In this document: piece by piece, positions 1-7,001 of the stretch
How positions within the stretch are numbered: the first letter of the stretch is position 1
Layout: the number at the start of each line of letters is the position of its first letter
Source: an uncultured Eubacteriales bacterium
GTDB taxonomy: Bacteria; Bacillota; Clostridia; Oscillospirales; CAG-382
DNA: 9,419 nt
Assembly: GCA_934444485.1 (NCBI GenBank)
Contig: CAKSCN010000097.1
Span: forward strand, 1 to 9,419
Direction: 5' to 3'
Program-made: the position numbers and the translations under genes
Notes under the pieces: model-generated
The model's database searches: none
The model's input: only the letters and a program-made list of their open reading frames with translations
What the model was told of the DNA's origin: nothing

Positions 1-33
1 CTTTACAACTTCAAGGCAGGTGAAGAGGACTGA
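1..33 (+). CDS. Possible 3' end of an upstream gene (partial)
   Basis: Read in frame 1, the first bases give LYNFKAGEED followed by a TGA stop at 31-33. The composition resembles real coding sequence, and the sequence turns AT-rich shortly after the stop. Only ten residues are visible, so the protein cannot be identified and the reading frame itself is a guess. If real, it belongs to a gene unrelated to the cas operon and separated from it by about 340 bp. Confidence 0.35.
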   Translation, partial: LYNFKAGEED

Positions 34-308
34 CCGTCTCACTCTTTTCGGAATTTGCGGAAATTCTCGAAGTGTTTCGTGCAAATATCAGCCGACGAAG
101 AATAATTCCTTAAAAAAATACGAATTTCATCGAGAGAGTACTGTTTATGGTACTCTCTTTGCTGTATAATTACCTCAGTGAAACAAACAGAGAGCAAACG
201 GTATCATTACAGGCACACGTGCATGAACATTTCTGTGTTTCTCCGTTTATTCGCATATGCCCGATTTAATCAAAATGTAAATTGCAAATTAACAATTGCC
301 GAAATATA
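34..308. other. AT-rich intergenic region upstream of the cas operon
   Basis: I see no convincing gene on either strand. The region contains a 9-bp dyad at 133-158 and a TATAAT hexamer at 165-170 that has no good -35 element 16-18 bp upstream. A TTG at 296 opens a frame continuous with cas3, but it lies upstream of the consensus cas promoter, so it is not a credible start. Confidence 0.6.
133..158. terminator. Stem-loop: 9-bp perfect dyad, terminator or operator
   Basis: AGAGAGTAC (133-141) is the exact reverse complement of GTACTCTCT (150-158), with an 8-nt loop. Only three T residues follow the stem, which is poor for an intrinsic terminator. It could end the upstream gene. Because it lies just before the TATAAT at 165-170, it could instead be a protein-binding site. 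The sequence alone does not decide. Confidence 0.45.
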
Positions 309-337
309 TTGACATCAGTGTCGTAATTTGTTATAAT
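309..337 (+). promoter_or_regulatory. Consensus sigma-A/sigma-70 promoter of the cas operon
   Basis: TTGACA at 309-314 and TATAAT at 332-337 match the consensus at all twelve positions, with the optimal 17-bp spacer. Transcription would start near 344, leaving a leader of about 30 nt before the cas3 ATG at 374. Such a promoter predicts strong expression unless repressed. I see no clear operator overlapping it; the dyad at 133-158 is about 150 bp upstream. Confidence 0.85.
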
Positions 338-360
338 TTAACAAAAGAGATGCTGTCAGA

Positions 361-366
361 GAGGTG
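361..366 (+). promoter_or_regulatory. cas3 ribosome binding site
   Basis: GAGGTG ends 7 nt before the ATG at 374. Together with the promoter at 309-337 it fixes the cas3 start, because the longer TTG-initiated frame from 296 would begin upstream of the transcription start. Confidence 0.8.
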
Positions 367-373
367 TAACAGT

Positions 374-2740
374 ATGACAATCGCACATATAGATTCCGAT
401 GGCAAGATTCAGACTCTCACCGAACACTGCCGAGAAACAGCGGATTTATGTCAAAAGCGTGCCGCACCGATAGGCTTCGGAGAAACAGGATATCTCATAG
501 GACTTCTTCACGACTTCGGAAAAGCGACGGAAAAGTTCCAAAACTACATAAAATCTCCCGAGACAGCGGTCAGAGGTTCAATTCACCACGCTCCGGGAGG
601 TGCGATTTACATATACGACCGCAAATACGCAAATACCGTAAACCAAAGCGAACGGATTACGGCGCAGATAATATCTATGGTGATATACGGTCACCACAGC
701 GGTCTTATGGATGTTGTTTCTCCCGACGGAAAGCAGACTCTTAACGACTCTCTTACGCAGGACAAGGACAAACTCTTCTACGATGAGGCACTCGAAAACT
801 TTCTGAACGACGTCGCCGGTGAAGATGAAATAGACGCTCTCTTCGATAGGGCGGTTTGCGAAGTAAAGGCGTTTATCGGAAAAGTAAACGAGGTTTTTAA
901 GGGAGAGCGCAGTGATAATTACACATTTCCACGCTTCCATCTGGCACTTTTGATGCGGCTTCTTTTGAGTGTGCTTGTCGATTCCGACCGTCTGGACACC
1001 GCCTGTTTTTCGTACAGTGCGCCGCTTTCCGAGGAGTCCGGAACACCGGCGTGGGAGGACGCTCTTTCCTCGTTGGAGAGCAAGCTTGCCTCGTTTCCGA
1101 CAGACACTCCGATAGGAAAGATACGTCACGAAATCTCCGACGAATGCTTCGACGCCGCAAACACCGAGGGCAGGATTTTCCGTCTTACCGTTCCGACAGG
1201 CGGCGGCAAAACCTTCTCGAGTCTGAGATTTGCCTTAAAGCGTGCGGCAAAGGATATCGGCACACGGCGTATATTCTACGTCATACCGTACAACACGATT
1301 CTCGACCAGAATGCACGTGACATTCGTGAGGCTCTCGGCGACTCCCTCGACATTCTCGAACATCATTCAAACGTCGTTTTTGAAGCCGACGAAACAGAGG
1401 AATTCACGCAGTACAGAATTCTCACAGAGCGGTGGGATGCGGATATCGTCCTCACCTCGGCGGTGCAGTTCATGAATGCGCTATACGCTCACGGCAACAC
1501 CGACGCACGGCGTATGTCGGCACTGATAGGATCTGTTCTGATATTCGATGAAATACAGGCGCTCCCTCTGAAATGCCGTGTGCTGTTCGAGCGTGCGGCG
1601 GAATTTTTGGCAAACCTTTGCGGCTGCACCGTGGTTTTGTGTACGGCGACTCAGCCTCAAATTGAAACCACTCCTGCCGCAAAAGAAATAATCGGAGACA
1701 CGGAAAAGCTTTTCTCTTCAATGGAAAGAGTACATTTTCACGACGAGTCGAACCGCCTCATGACAACGAAGGACGCCGCAGAGGGACTGAAACGTCTTAT
1801 CGAAAAATACACCTCGGTGCTTGTCGTAGTCAACACTAAGAAAGCCGCAAAGGAAATCTGCGAGCTTGTCGAAAAGGACATTCCGACGATCCATTTGAGT
1901 ACCGGAATGTACCCTAAGCACAGACTGGCGTGCATTGACAAAATAAAGAACAGAGATCCGTCGAAGCCGCTTTTATGCGTATCCACCTCGCTTATCGAGG
2001 CAGGAATAAACATAAGCTTTCCATGCGTTGTGCGCAGCCTTGCCGGACTCGGCAGCATTTTACAGGCGGCAGGTCGGTGCAACAGAAACGGAAGTGCGCC
2101 GTTCGGCGACGTGTACATATGGCAGCTTGACGAAAATCTCTCGAAGCTCCCCGAAATACGTGCCTCTGCCGAGATAACGAAAGGTCTCATTTACAATAAC
2201 GAGGAAAACCTCGGAACGCCCGACACGATAAAGCTGTATTACGAAAGAGAGCGTGAGAAACTGCCGGAGCTTATTTCGCAGTACTCCGAGAAACACATTG
2301 ATAATTTTCAAAACATGGCAGAATTTCCCGTTCCCGACGTTTTCGCCGAGGCAACGATCTGCTCTCTCTTGGGTAATCAGAAACCATTCAGAGTCACCTA
2401 CACTTTCCCTCTCCGCAGCGCATACCGCACGGCGGCCGAGCATTTCTGCGTGATAGACAGTGAAACCTACAGCGTGCTTGTCCCCGAGGGACGAGGAAAA
2501 GAAATAGCGTCGCTCCTCGAGGGCGGAAATCTTTCCTACAACGAAACGAAACTGCTTATCCGTGAAGCCGGCGGCTACTGCGTTTCGCTGTACTCGGAGA
2601 GATTCCGCCGCATGAAGGACGCTGACAAAGCGATAAGATACCTGGAAAAAGCGGGCATTTGGCTGCTCTGCGACGGCTGGTACGACAGCAAGACCGGCAT
2701 AAGAGACACCATGGGTGAGCTTCCGCTGTTGAAATATTGA
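374..2740 (+). CDS. cas3: Type I CRISPR-associated helicase-nuclease Cas3 (type I-C)
   Basis: Cas3 is the effector recruited to target-bound Cascade; it nicks, unwinds and degrades the foreign DNA. The 788-residue protein has an N-terminal HD nuclease domain: an early His at H18, LLHDFGK at 44-50 (H46, D47), paired His at 71-72, GHHSG at 106-110, and SVLVDSDRLDT near 200 supplying the final Asp. The SF2 helicase follows: Walker A TVPTGGGKT at 272-280, DEIQ box at 392-395, TATQP (motif III) at 424-428, and QAAGRCNRNG (motif VI) at 564-573. The rest is the C-terminal region. Length and fused HD-helicase layout fit I-C Cas3. DEIQ in place of DEAH/DECH is not alarming here, since Cas3 proteins vary at this box. 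The ATG at 374 was chosen for its promoter and Shine-Dalgarno site. It is first in the operon, and all catalytic motifs are intact. Confidence 0.96.
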   Translation: MTIAHIDSDGKIQTLTEHCRETADLCQKRAAPIGFGETGYLIGLLHDFGKATEKFQNYIKSPETAVRGSIHHAPGGAIYIYDRKYANTVNQSERITAQIISMVIYGHHSGLMDVVSPDGKQTLNDSLTQDKDKLFYDEALENFLNDVAGEDEIDALFDRAVCEVKAFIGKVNEVFKGERSDNYTFPRFHLALLMRLLLSVLVDSDRLDTACFSYSAPLSEESGTPAWEDALSSLESKLASFPTDTPIGKIRHEISDECFDAANTEGRIFRLTVPTGGGKTFSSLRFALKRAAKDIGTRRIFYVIPYNTILDQNARDIREALGDSLDILEHHSNVVFEADETEEFTQYRILTERWDADIVLTSAVQFMNALYAHGNTDARRMSALIGSVLIFDEIQALPLKCRVLFERAAEFLANLCGCTVVLCTATQPQIETTPAAKEIIGDTEKLFSSMERVHFHDESNRLMTTKDAAEGLKRLIEKYTSVLVVVNTKKAAKEICELVEKDIPTIHLSTGMYPKHRLACIDKIKNRDPSKPLLCVSTSLIEAGINISFPCVVRSLAGLGSILQAAGRCNRNGSAPFGDVYIWQLDENLSKLPEIRASAEITKGLIYNNEENLGTPDTIKLYYEREREKLPELISQYSEKHIDNFQNMAEFPVPDVFAEATICSLLGNQKPFRVTYTFPLRSAYRTAAEHFCVIDSETYSVLVPEGRGKEIASLLEGGNLSYNETKLLIREAGGYCVSLYSERFRRMKDADKAIRYLEKAGIWLLCDGWYDSKTGIRDTMGELPLLKY

Positions 2741-2768
2741 TTGAAAACGAAAACACCGAGATTAGGAT
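2741..2768 (+). promoter_or_regulatory. Weak promoter-like sequence between cas3 and cas5c
   Basis: TTGAAA at 2741-2746, directly after the cas3 stop, is followed after 16 bp by TAGGAT at 2763-2768 (5/6 and 4/6 matches to consensus). The 88-bp cas3-cas5c gap is the only sizeable gap in the operon, so a secondary promoter for the Cascade and adaptation genes is possible. The match is weak and could be chance. Confidence 0.25.
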
Positions 2769-2828
2769 ATGGCAAAGTACACGCCGTTCCCCTCCTCGGC
2801 ACACATACAGAAAGGAATGATTGCAAGC

Positions 2829-3593
2829 ATGAAACACTCAAACCGAGTCGCTTTCCTTGTGTACGGACGTTACGGACTGTTTACGGATCCGTCCACACGT
2901 ATCGGCGGCGAAAAAGCGACCTACGGATTACCAACGTATCAGGCGCTCAAGGGAATCACCGAGAGCATTTACTGGAAGCCGACGATAACTTGGTTTATCG
3001 ACCGTGTACGCATTATGCACCCGATTGTCACCGAGTCAAAGCATATGCGCCCGATAAACTTCAACACATCCGGCAACACGCTTTCCGTCTACAACTACTT
3101 AAGAGAACCCTGCTATCAGGTCGAGGCGCATTTTGAATTTAATCCTTACCGTCCCGAATTCGAGAACGACCGCAACGAAAACAAGCACTTTCTCATTGCA
3201 AAGCGAATGATAGAGCGAGGCGGCCGCAGGGACATTTTTCTCGGCACGCGCGAATGTCAGGGCTACGTTGAGCCTTGCGTTTTCGGCGAGGGCGAGGGTG
3301 CTTACGACAACACCGGAAGCATCGGCTTCGGAATTATGCTCCACGGCTTTGACTACCCCGACGAAACCGGTGAAGATTGGCTCGGAGTGCGTTTCTGGAA
3401 GCCTGTCATGACCGACGGTGTGATAACTTTTCCAAAGCCCTGTGACTGTGAAAAGCGGCTTTGCCGCAACATACGCCCGATGAACAAGAAGGTGTTCCGC
3501 GAATTCTCCGGAGCGGACGAAGAAGCTTTGACAAAAATCTGCGAGGAGGTGGAGGAAGATGAGCTGGCTCTCGGCGCTGAGCGATACTTATGA
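2829..3593 (+). CDS. cas5c: Cas5c (Cas5d), crRNA-processing endoribonuclease and Cascade subunit
   Basis: In type I-C, Cas5 replaces Cas6: it cuts pre-crRNA at the base of the repeat hairpin and stays on the 5' handle in Cascade. The 254-residue protein opens with a Cas5 ferredoxin-like strand followed by GRYGLFTDPSTRIGGEK, and it carries GGRRDIFLGTRECQGYVEPC and HGFDYPDETG in its second half. Compared from memory with B. halodurans Cas5d, whose catalytic residues are Y46, K116 and H117, the equivalents are Y48 (in SIYWKP) and K119-H120 (in NENKHF), so it should be active. The ATG at 2829 matches the family N-terminus and has AAAGGA at 2811-2816, 12 nt upstream. In-frame ATGs at 2769 and 2817 would add 20 or 4 residues. 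The 3' end overlaps cas8c by 35 bp. Confidence 0.94.
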   Translation: MKHSNRVAFLVYGRYGLFTDPSTRIGGEKATYGLPTYQALKGITESIYWKPTITWFIDRVRIMHPIVTESKHMRPINFNTSGNTLSVYNYLREPCYQVEAHFEFNPYRPEFENDRNENKHFLIAKRMIERGGRRDIFLGTRECQGYVEPCVFGEGEGAYDNTGSIGFGIMLHGFDYPDETGEDWLGVRFWKPVMTDGVITFPKPCDCEKRLCRNIRPMNKKVFREFSGADEEALTKICEEVEEDELALGAERYL

Positions 3594-5424
3594 TAATTTT
3601 TACGGCAGCGACGCTTCGGACAGAGTCGATCCGATAGTCCCGGTGGGCTTTGTCGAAAAGAACATTGTTTTCTCGGTGTATCTCGACGAAAACGGGAATT
3701 TCGTACGAGCCGACAAAGGCGAGAAAAAGCTGCTGATTCCGTCGTCTCCGAGTGCGGCGGGAAGAACGTCCTCCCCGACTGCATACCCTTTGTTTGATGA
3801 TCTAAGGTATGTTGCCGGAGATATGACAGAGGAATTATCAACGGAATCGATAGATTTCACGAAACACTTTGATTCATATATTGAAAATTTGCGTGAATGG
3901 AGTGAAGCGGACGGTTCGCCGCACGTACTCTCGGTTCTTCTCGGATATCTTGAACGAAAATCCTTGTTCCGTGACCTTTGCGAAGCAGGTTACATAAACA
4001 AAGAAGAAGTTAAAATGAAAGCGAAGAAAGCCCCAGAAGGAGATGCCGTAAAAAAAACCACAAATGCGATGGTTGCTTTCTTTATTTGCGACCCTGTAAC
4101 CAGAGATAGTGTCAGCATTGCATCAATGCAGGAAATCAAACGCAGTTGGAAAGACCGACTTCTCGCTTCCAAGGATGAGCACAAACTATGTTATGCTACA
4201 GGCGAAATTACTCCTGCTGCAAGAATTCATCCTTTTCTGTTTGGAACATCCAAATTGATATCCTCAGACAATAAAAAAAACAAGTTTCAATATGAGGGGC
4301 GCTTCACCTCTGCCGATGAAGCCTGCACCATAGGATATGAGACCTCCGAAAAAGCACACAACACACTTCGTTGGCTGATTTCCCGTCAGGGCTTCCAGAA
4401 ATTCAGTCTCAAATTTGTAACATGGAGCAAAAAATGCTATGAGGTAATACAACCCTCCGAAGACCCGGAAGATCTTTTCGGAGATGAAGAGGAAATCCGT
4501 ATAGATACCGCCGAGGATTATGCAAAGCGTGTCAACTCCATACTTTCCGGATACAAGAGGGATATTCCCGACCAAAAAGACGACGGTATCGTTATGATAG
4601 GGCTTGAAGCGGCGACACCGGGAAGATTTTCCATAAGCTATTACCAAGAACTCAACAGCAACGATTATCTTGAACGGCTCGGAAAATGGTACAAAAAATG
4701 TTTCTGGAGACTCAATTATTTCGGAAAAGACGAAAAGCTTCACACCGGTATTATGACGCCGAGTATCTGGAACATGGGAAGTGCGGTTTTCGGCAAAAAG
4801 TCAATGAATGATGCAAGCACCGATTCCAAAAAGGAAAAGCCTGCAAGAAAGCAAATCAGGCATTTTTATCTTGATATGTTCTCCTGCATTGCTGAGGGAC
4901 GCCGTGTTCCTGTCGGTTACACTATGGTTGCGTATCACCGTGTCCTAAATCCACAGAGCTTTACAAACAAAGACGGAATTTTTGAGCAAAAAGATTGGTT
5001 AAATTGCATGGCAGTTACCCTTGCAATGTTAAAAAGTACAGATACGAAAGGAGTTTACAACGTGGCACTTAACGAACATGAAACAGACCGAAGCTACCTC
5101 TACGGAAGACTTCTCGCAATTGCGGATGTTATGGAGGAAAATGTTCTCCGCAAACAAAATGAAAACCGTCAGACCAACGCTGTGAGGTTGTTTACGGCAA
5201 TGCAGCAGCGTCCGGCTGCAACCTGGAGCAACCTTGAACAGAAGATTCTTCCGTATGAAGCAAAGCTTTCTGCAGAACTTCGCACATGGTATATCAGGCA
5301 GATAGATGAGATCTACCACATCGGCGTCGATATGGGCAGCAATGCTCCGCTCTCGCCGAGATTCATCGAAGGCTACCACAATCAGAGATACGAACTTAAA
5401 AACAGTAAGAAAGAGGAGAACTGA
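3559..5424 (+). CDS. cas8c: Cas8c (Csd1), large subunit of type I-C Cascade
   Basis: Cas8c is the large subunit that reads the PAM and helps open target DNA and recruit Cas3. The 621-residue protein is within the usual I-C length. It begins MSWLSALSDTYD, typical of Csd1 proteins, and contains the long Csd1 body, including a HFYLDMFSCIAEGRRVP segment near residue 430. GGAGG at 3551-3555 lies close to the ATG at 3559, itself inside the end of cas5c, which suggests translational coupling. The C-terminal 120 residues are probably also made separately as Cas11c. Composition is mosaic: 60-bp blocks I counted by hand are 47-60% GC over the first 80 codons, but 32-47% between about 3780 and 5040, unlike the flanking genes. 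Recognition rests on remembered family sequence and on its position between cas5c and cas7c. Confidence 0.94.
   Translation: MSWLSALSDTYDNFYGSDASDRVDPIVPVGFVEKNIVFSVYLDENGNFVRADKGEKKLLIPSSPSAAGRTSSPTAYPLFDDLRYVAGDMTEELSTESIDFTKHFDSYIENLREWSEADGSPHVLSVLLGYLERKSLFRDLCEAGYINKEEVKMKAKKAPEGDAVKKTTNAMVAFFICDPVTRDSVSIASMQEIKRSWKDRLLASKDEHKLCYATGEITPAARIHPFLFGTSKLISSDNKKNKFQYEGRFTSADEACTIGYETSEKAHNTLRWLISRQGFQKFSLKFVTWSKKCYEVIQPSEDPEDLFGDEEEIRIDTAEDYAKRVNSILSGYKRDIPDQKDDGIVMIGLEAATPGRFSISYYQELNSNDYLERLGKWYKKCFWRLNYFGKDEKLHTGIMTPSIWNMGSAVFGKKSMNDASTDSKKEKPARKQIRHFYLDMFSCIAEGRRVPVGYTMVAYHRVLNPQSFTNKDGIFEQKDWLNCMAVTLAMLKSTDTKGVYNVALNEHETDRSYLYGRLLAIADVMEENVLRKQNENRQTNAVRLFTAMQQRPAATWSNLEQKILPYEAKLSAELRTWYIRQIDEIYHIGVDMGSNAPLSPRFIEGYHNQRYELKNSKKEEN
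5047..5053 (+). promoter_or_regulatory. Internal Shine-Dalgarno for cas11c
   Basis: AAAGGAG sits inside the cas8c reading frame, 8 nt before an in-frame GTG at 5062. Motif and spacing are those of a strong initiation site, which would be unlikely by chance at exactly the position expected for the small subunit. Confidence 0.8.
5062..5424 (+). CDS. cas11c: Cas11c, small Cascade subunit made by internal initiation within cas8c
   Basis: Cas11 subunits line the belly of Cascade and stabilise the target and non-target strands. In type I-C no separate cas11 gene exists; the protein is known to be translated from an internal site in cas8c (shown for Desulfovibrio vulgaris). Here an in-frame GTG (codon 502 of cas8c) preceded by AAAGGAG at 8-nt spacing would give a 120-residue protein beginning MALNEHETDRSYLYGRLLA, close to the roughly 120 residues expected. 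The product looks mostly helical and charged, as small subunits are. It shares the cas8c stop codon, one base before the cas7c ATG. Internal translation is inferred from the sequence, not shown. Confidence 0.8.
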   Translation: MALNEHETDRSYLYGRLLAIADVMEENVLRKQNENRQTNAVRLFTAMQQRPAATWSNLEQKILPYEAKLSAELRTWYIRQIDEIYHIGVDMGSNAPLSPRFIEGYHNQRYELKNSKKEEN

Positions 5425-5425
5425 C

Positions 5426-6355
5426 ATGAGCGAACTTAATAACAAAATCGATTTTGCACTTGTATTCACCGCAACAAAGGCTAACCCCAACGGAGATCCG
5501 CTTGACGGCAACCGCCCCCGCACCGACATCGACGGCTACGGCGAAGTTTCCGACGTTTGCCTCAAGAGAAAGATAAGAAACCGCCTGCTCGACATGGGCG
5601 AGAGAATATTTGTTCAGTCCGATGACAGAAGAGCTAAGGATGACAACTACCGTTCACTTTATGACAGAGCCATCGGATGTACTGAGTTCAAAGCAGCGAT
5701 TGATGCAAAAAACAGAGCCGAAACTGAACGTATCGCCTGCAAAACTTGGTTTGACGTTCGCACATTTGGGCAAATATTCATGTCTTCCAGCAGTAAAAAG
5801 GCTTCAAAAAAGAAGAATGCCGACGAAGAAGTCGAGAGCAAAGAAAATTCCGGCTCTGTTTCTATCGGTATAAGGGGTCCCGTAAGTATTCAGATGGCTT
5901 TAAGCGCAGATCCCGTTTTAATAAGCACCATGCAGATTACAAAGTCCGTAAACCTCGAAACAGATAGTGAAAACCCCGACAAGAAAAGTACAGATACAAT
6001 GGGTACAAAATGCTTCGTCGATTTCGGCGTATACACTACTTTCGGTTCTATCAACGTAAAGCAAGCTGAAAAGACGGGATTCTCCGAGGAAGATGCGGAA
6101 AAGCTCAAGGAGGCTCTGCGCACACTCTTTGTAAACGACGAAACCGCCGCACGTCCCTCCGGTTCTATGGAGGTAGTCAAGCTTGTTTGGTGGAAGCACA
6201 ACAACGAAATCGGTCAGTATTCCCCGGCAAAGGTACACAAGCTTTTGAAAGTCACAAAGAAGGACGGCGTTGCAGAGCCTCGCTCCATAGACGACTACGA
6301 CATAACAATTGACGAGCTTGACGGGCTTGCATACGAAGATGTCAAAATCAACTGA
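5426..6355 (+). CDS. cas7c: Cas7c (Csd2), Cascade backbone subunit
   Basis: Cas7c polymerises along the crRNA spacer to form the Cascade backbone. The 309-residue protein shows the Csd2 signature at the N-terminus: KANPNGDPLDGNRPR at 18-32, then SDVCLKRKIRN at 42-52. Later family segments are GIRGPVSIQMALS at 148-160, TKCFVDFGVYTTFGSIN at 194-210 and the VKLVWWKHNNEIGQY region near 251-265. A Lys/Ser/Glu-rich stretch at 120-141 (starting SSSKKASKKK) is probably a flexible loop. The ATG at 5426 lies one base after the cas8c stop, with AGAGGAG at 5412-5418 as ribosome binding site. An open frame extends 40 codons upstream inside cas8c but does not resemble the family. Efficient independent initiation fits the high Cas7 copy number in Cascade. 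Confidence 0.96.
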   Translation: MSELNNKIDFALVFTATKANPNGDPLDGNRPRTDIDGYGEVSDVCLKRKIRNRLLDMGERIFVQSDDRRAKDDNYRSLYDRAIGCTEFKAAIDAKNRAETERIACKTWFDVRTFGQIFMSSSSKKASKKKNADEEVESKENSGSVSIGIRGPVSIQMALSADPVLISTMQITKSVNLETDSENPDKKSTDTMGTKCFVDFGVYTTFGSINVKQAEKTGFSEEDAEKLKEALRTLFVNDETAARPSGSMEVVKLVWWKHNNEIGQYSPAKVHKLLKVTKKDGVAEPRSIDDYDITIDELDGLAYEDVKIN

Positions 6356-7001
6356 TGACTACCTATGGCTCTCGGGAATAAGTCACTTCCGTTTCTGCAA
6401 AAGGCGATGGGCTCTTATACACATAGAACAGCAGTGGTCTGAAAATTCCCTCACAGCCGAGGGGCATATCATGCACGAACGTGTTCACGACAGCGGTTTT
6501 ACCGAAAAGAGGGGGCGCATAATCCTCTCCAGAGGTATGCCGGTGCGCTCCGACAGACTGAAGATAAACGGAGTCTGCGACATGGTCGAGCTTATACGCG
6601 ACGACGATACCGGAGTTCCGATATTCGGCCGTGAGGGACTGTACCGCATAAATCCCGTTGAATACAAGCACGGAAACGACAGGTACGATGAGTCGGCTGC
6701 ATTTCAGCTATGCGCACAGGTTTTATGCCTTGAGGAGATGTTCGTCACGGATATTCCGACCGCAGACATATACTACGGAAGACTTCACGCAAGAAAAACC
6801 TATGAAATGACGCCGGAATTACGAAAAGACGTCGAAGAGGCGTTAGCCGAGATGAATTCCTACATGGCAAGAGGATACACGCCAAAGGTGAAGCCGAAAA
6901 AAGAGTGCAAAAGCTGTTCGATGTATGAAATCTGCCGTCCCGACCTTGCAAAATGCGGTTCTGCCAAAGAATACGTAAAGGAGGTGCTGGCGGACGAATG
7001 A
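6339..7001 (+). CDS. cas4: Cas4 RecB-like Fe-S exonuclease for spacer acquisition
   Basis: Cas4 works with Cas1-Cas2 to choose PAM-bearing prespacers and trim their ends. The 220-residue protein has LSGISHFRFCKRRWALIHIEQ near the start, a His pair at 46 and 50 (HERVH), Asp81 in GVCDMVEL, Glu108 and Lys110 in VEYKHG, and Gln123, matching the RecB nuclease motifs. C20 plus C190, C193 and C199 (ECKSCSMYEIC) are the four cysteines of the 4Fe-4S cluster. The ATG at 6339 lies 17 bp inside cas7c and has no clear Shine-Dalgarno, so translation is probably coupled to cas7c. A TTG at 6309 would add ten residues that do not look native. The stop overlaps the cas1 start as ATGA. Confidence 0.95.
   Translation: MSKSTDDYLWLSGISHFRFCKRRWALIHIEQQWSENSLTAEGHIMHERVHDSGFTEKRGRIILSRGMPVRSDRLKINGVCDMVELIRDDDTGVPIFGREGLYRINPVEYKHGNDRYDESAAFQLCAQVLCLEEMFVTDIPTADIYYGRLHARKTYEMTPELRKDVEEALAEMNSYMARGYTPKVKPKKECKSCSMYEICRPDLAKCGSAKEYVKEVLADE

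Noticed and set aside
296..373. Longer cas3 starting at TTG 296
   Set aside because: The extension lies over and upstream of a perfect promoter whose start site is near 344, and the ATG at 374 has a good ribosome binding site.
578..1129. Long antisense frames, for example opposite cas3 and cas1 (7109-7915)
   Set aside because: They mirror the codon bias of the sense genes, resemble no protein family I know, and lack ribosome binding sites and operon context.
1547..1558. DEIQ instead of DEAH/DECH in the Cas3 Walker B box as a sign of an inactive helicase
   Set aside because: Asp and Glu are retained and the other helicase motifs are intact; Cas3 proteins vary at the last two positions.
2769..2828. 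Longer cas5c starting at ATG 2769
   Set aside because: The extra 20 residues are not like the Cas5c N-terminus, which starts just before the VAFLVYGRYGLFTDP segment; 2769 also lacks a properly spaced Shine-Dalgarno. It is kept as an alternative, not excluded.
5306..5425. 40-codon upstream extension of cas7c
   Set aside because: It is the out-of-frame shadow of the cas8c 3' end; the ATG at 5426 has its own AGAGGAG site and the Csd2 N-terminus.
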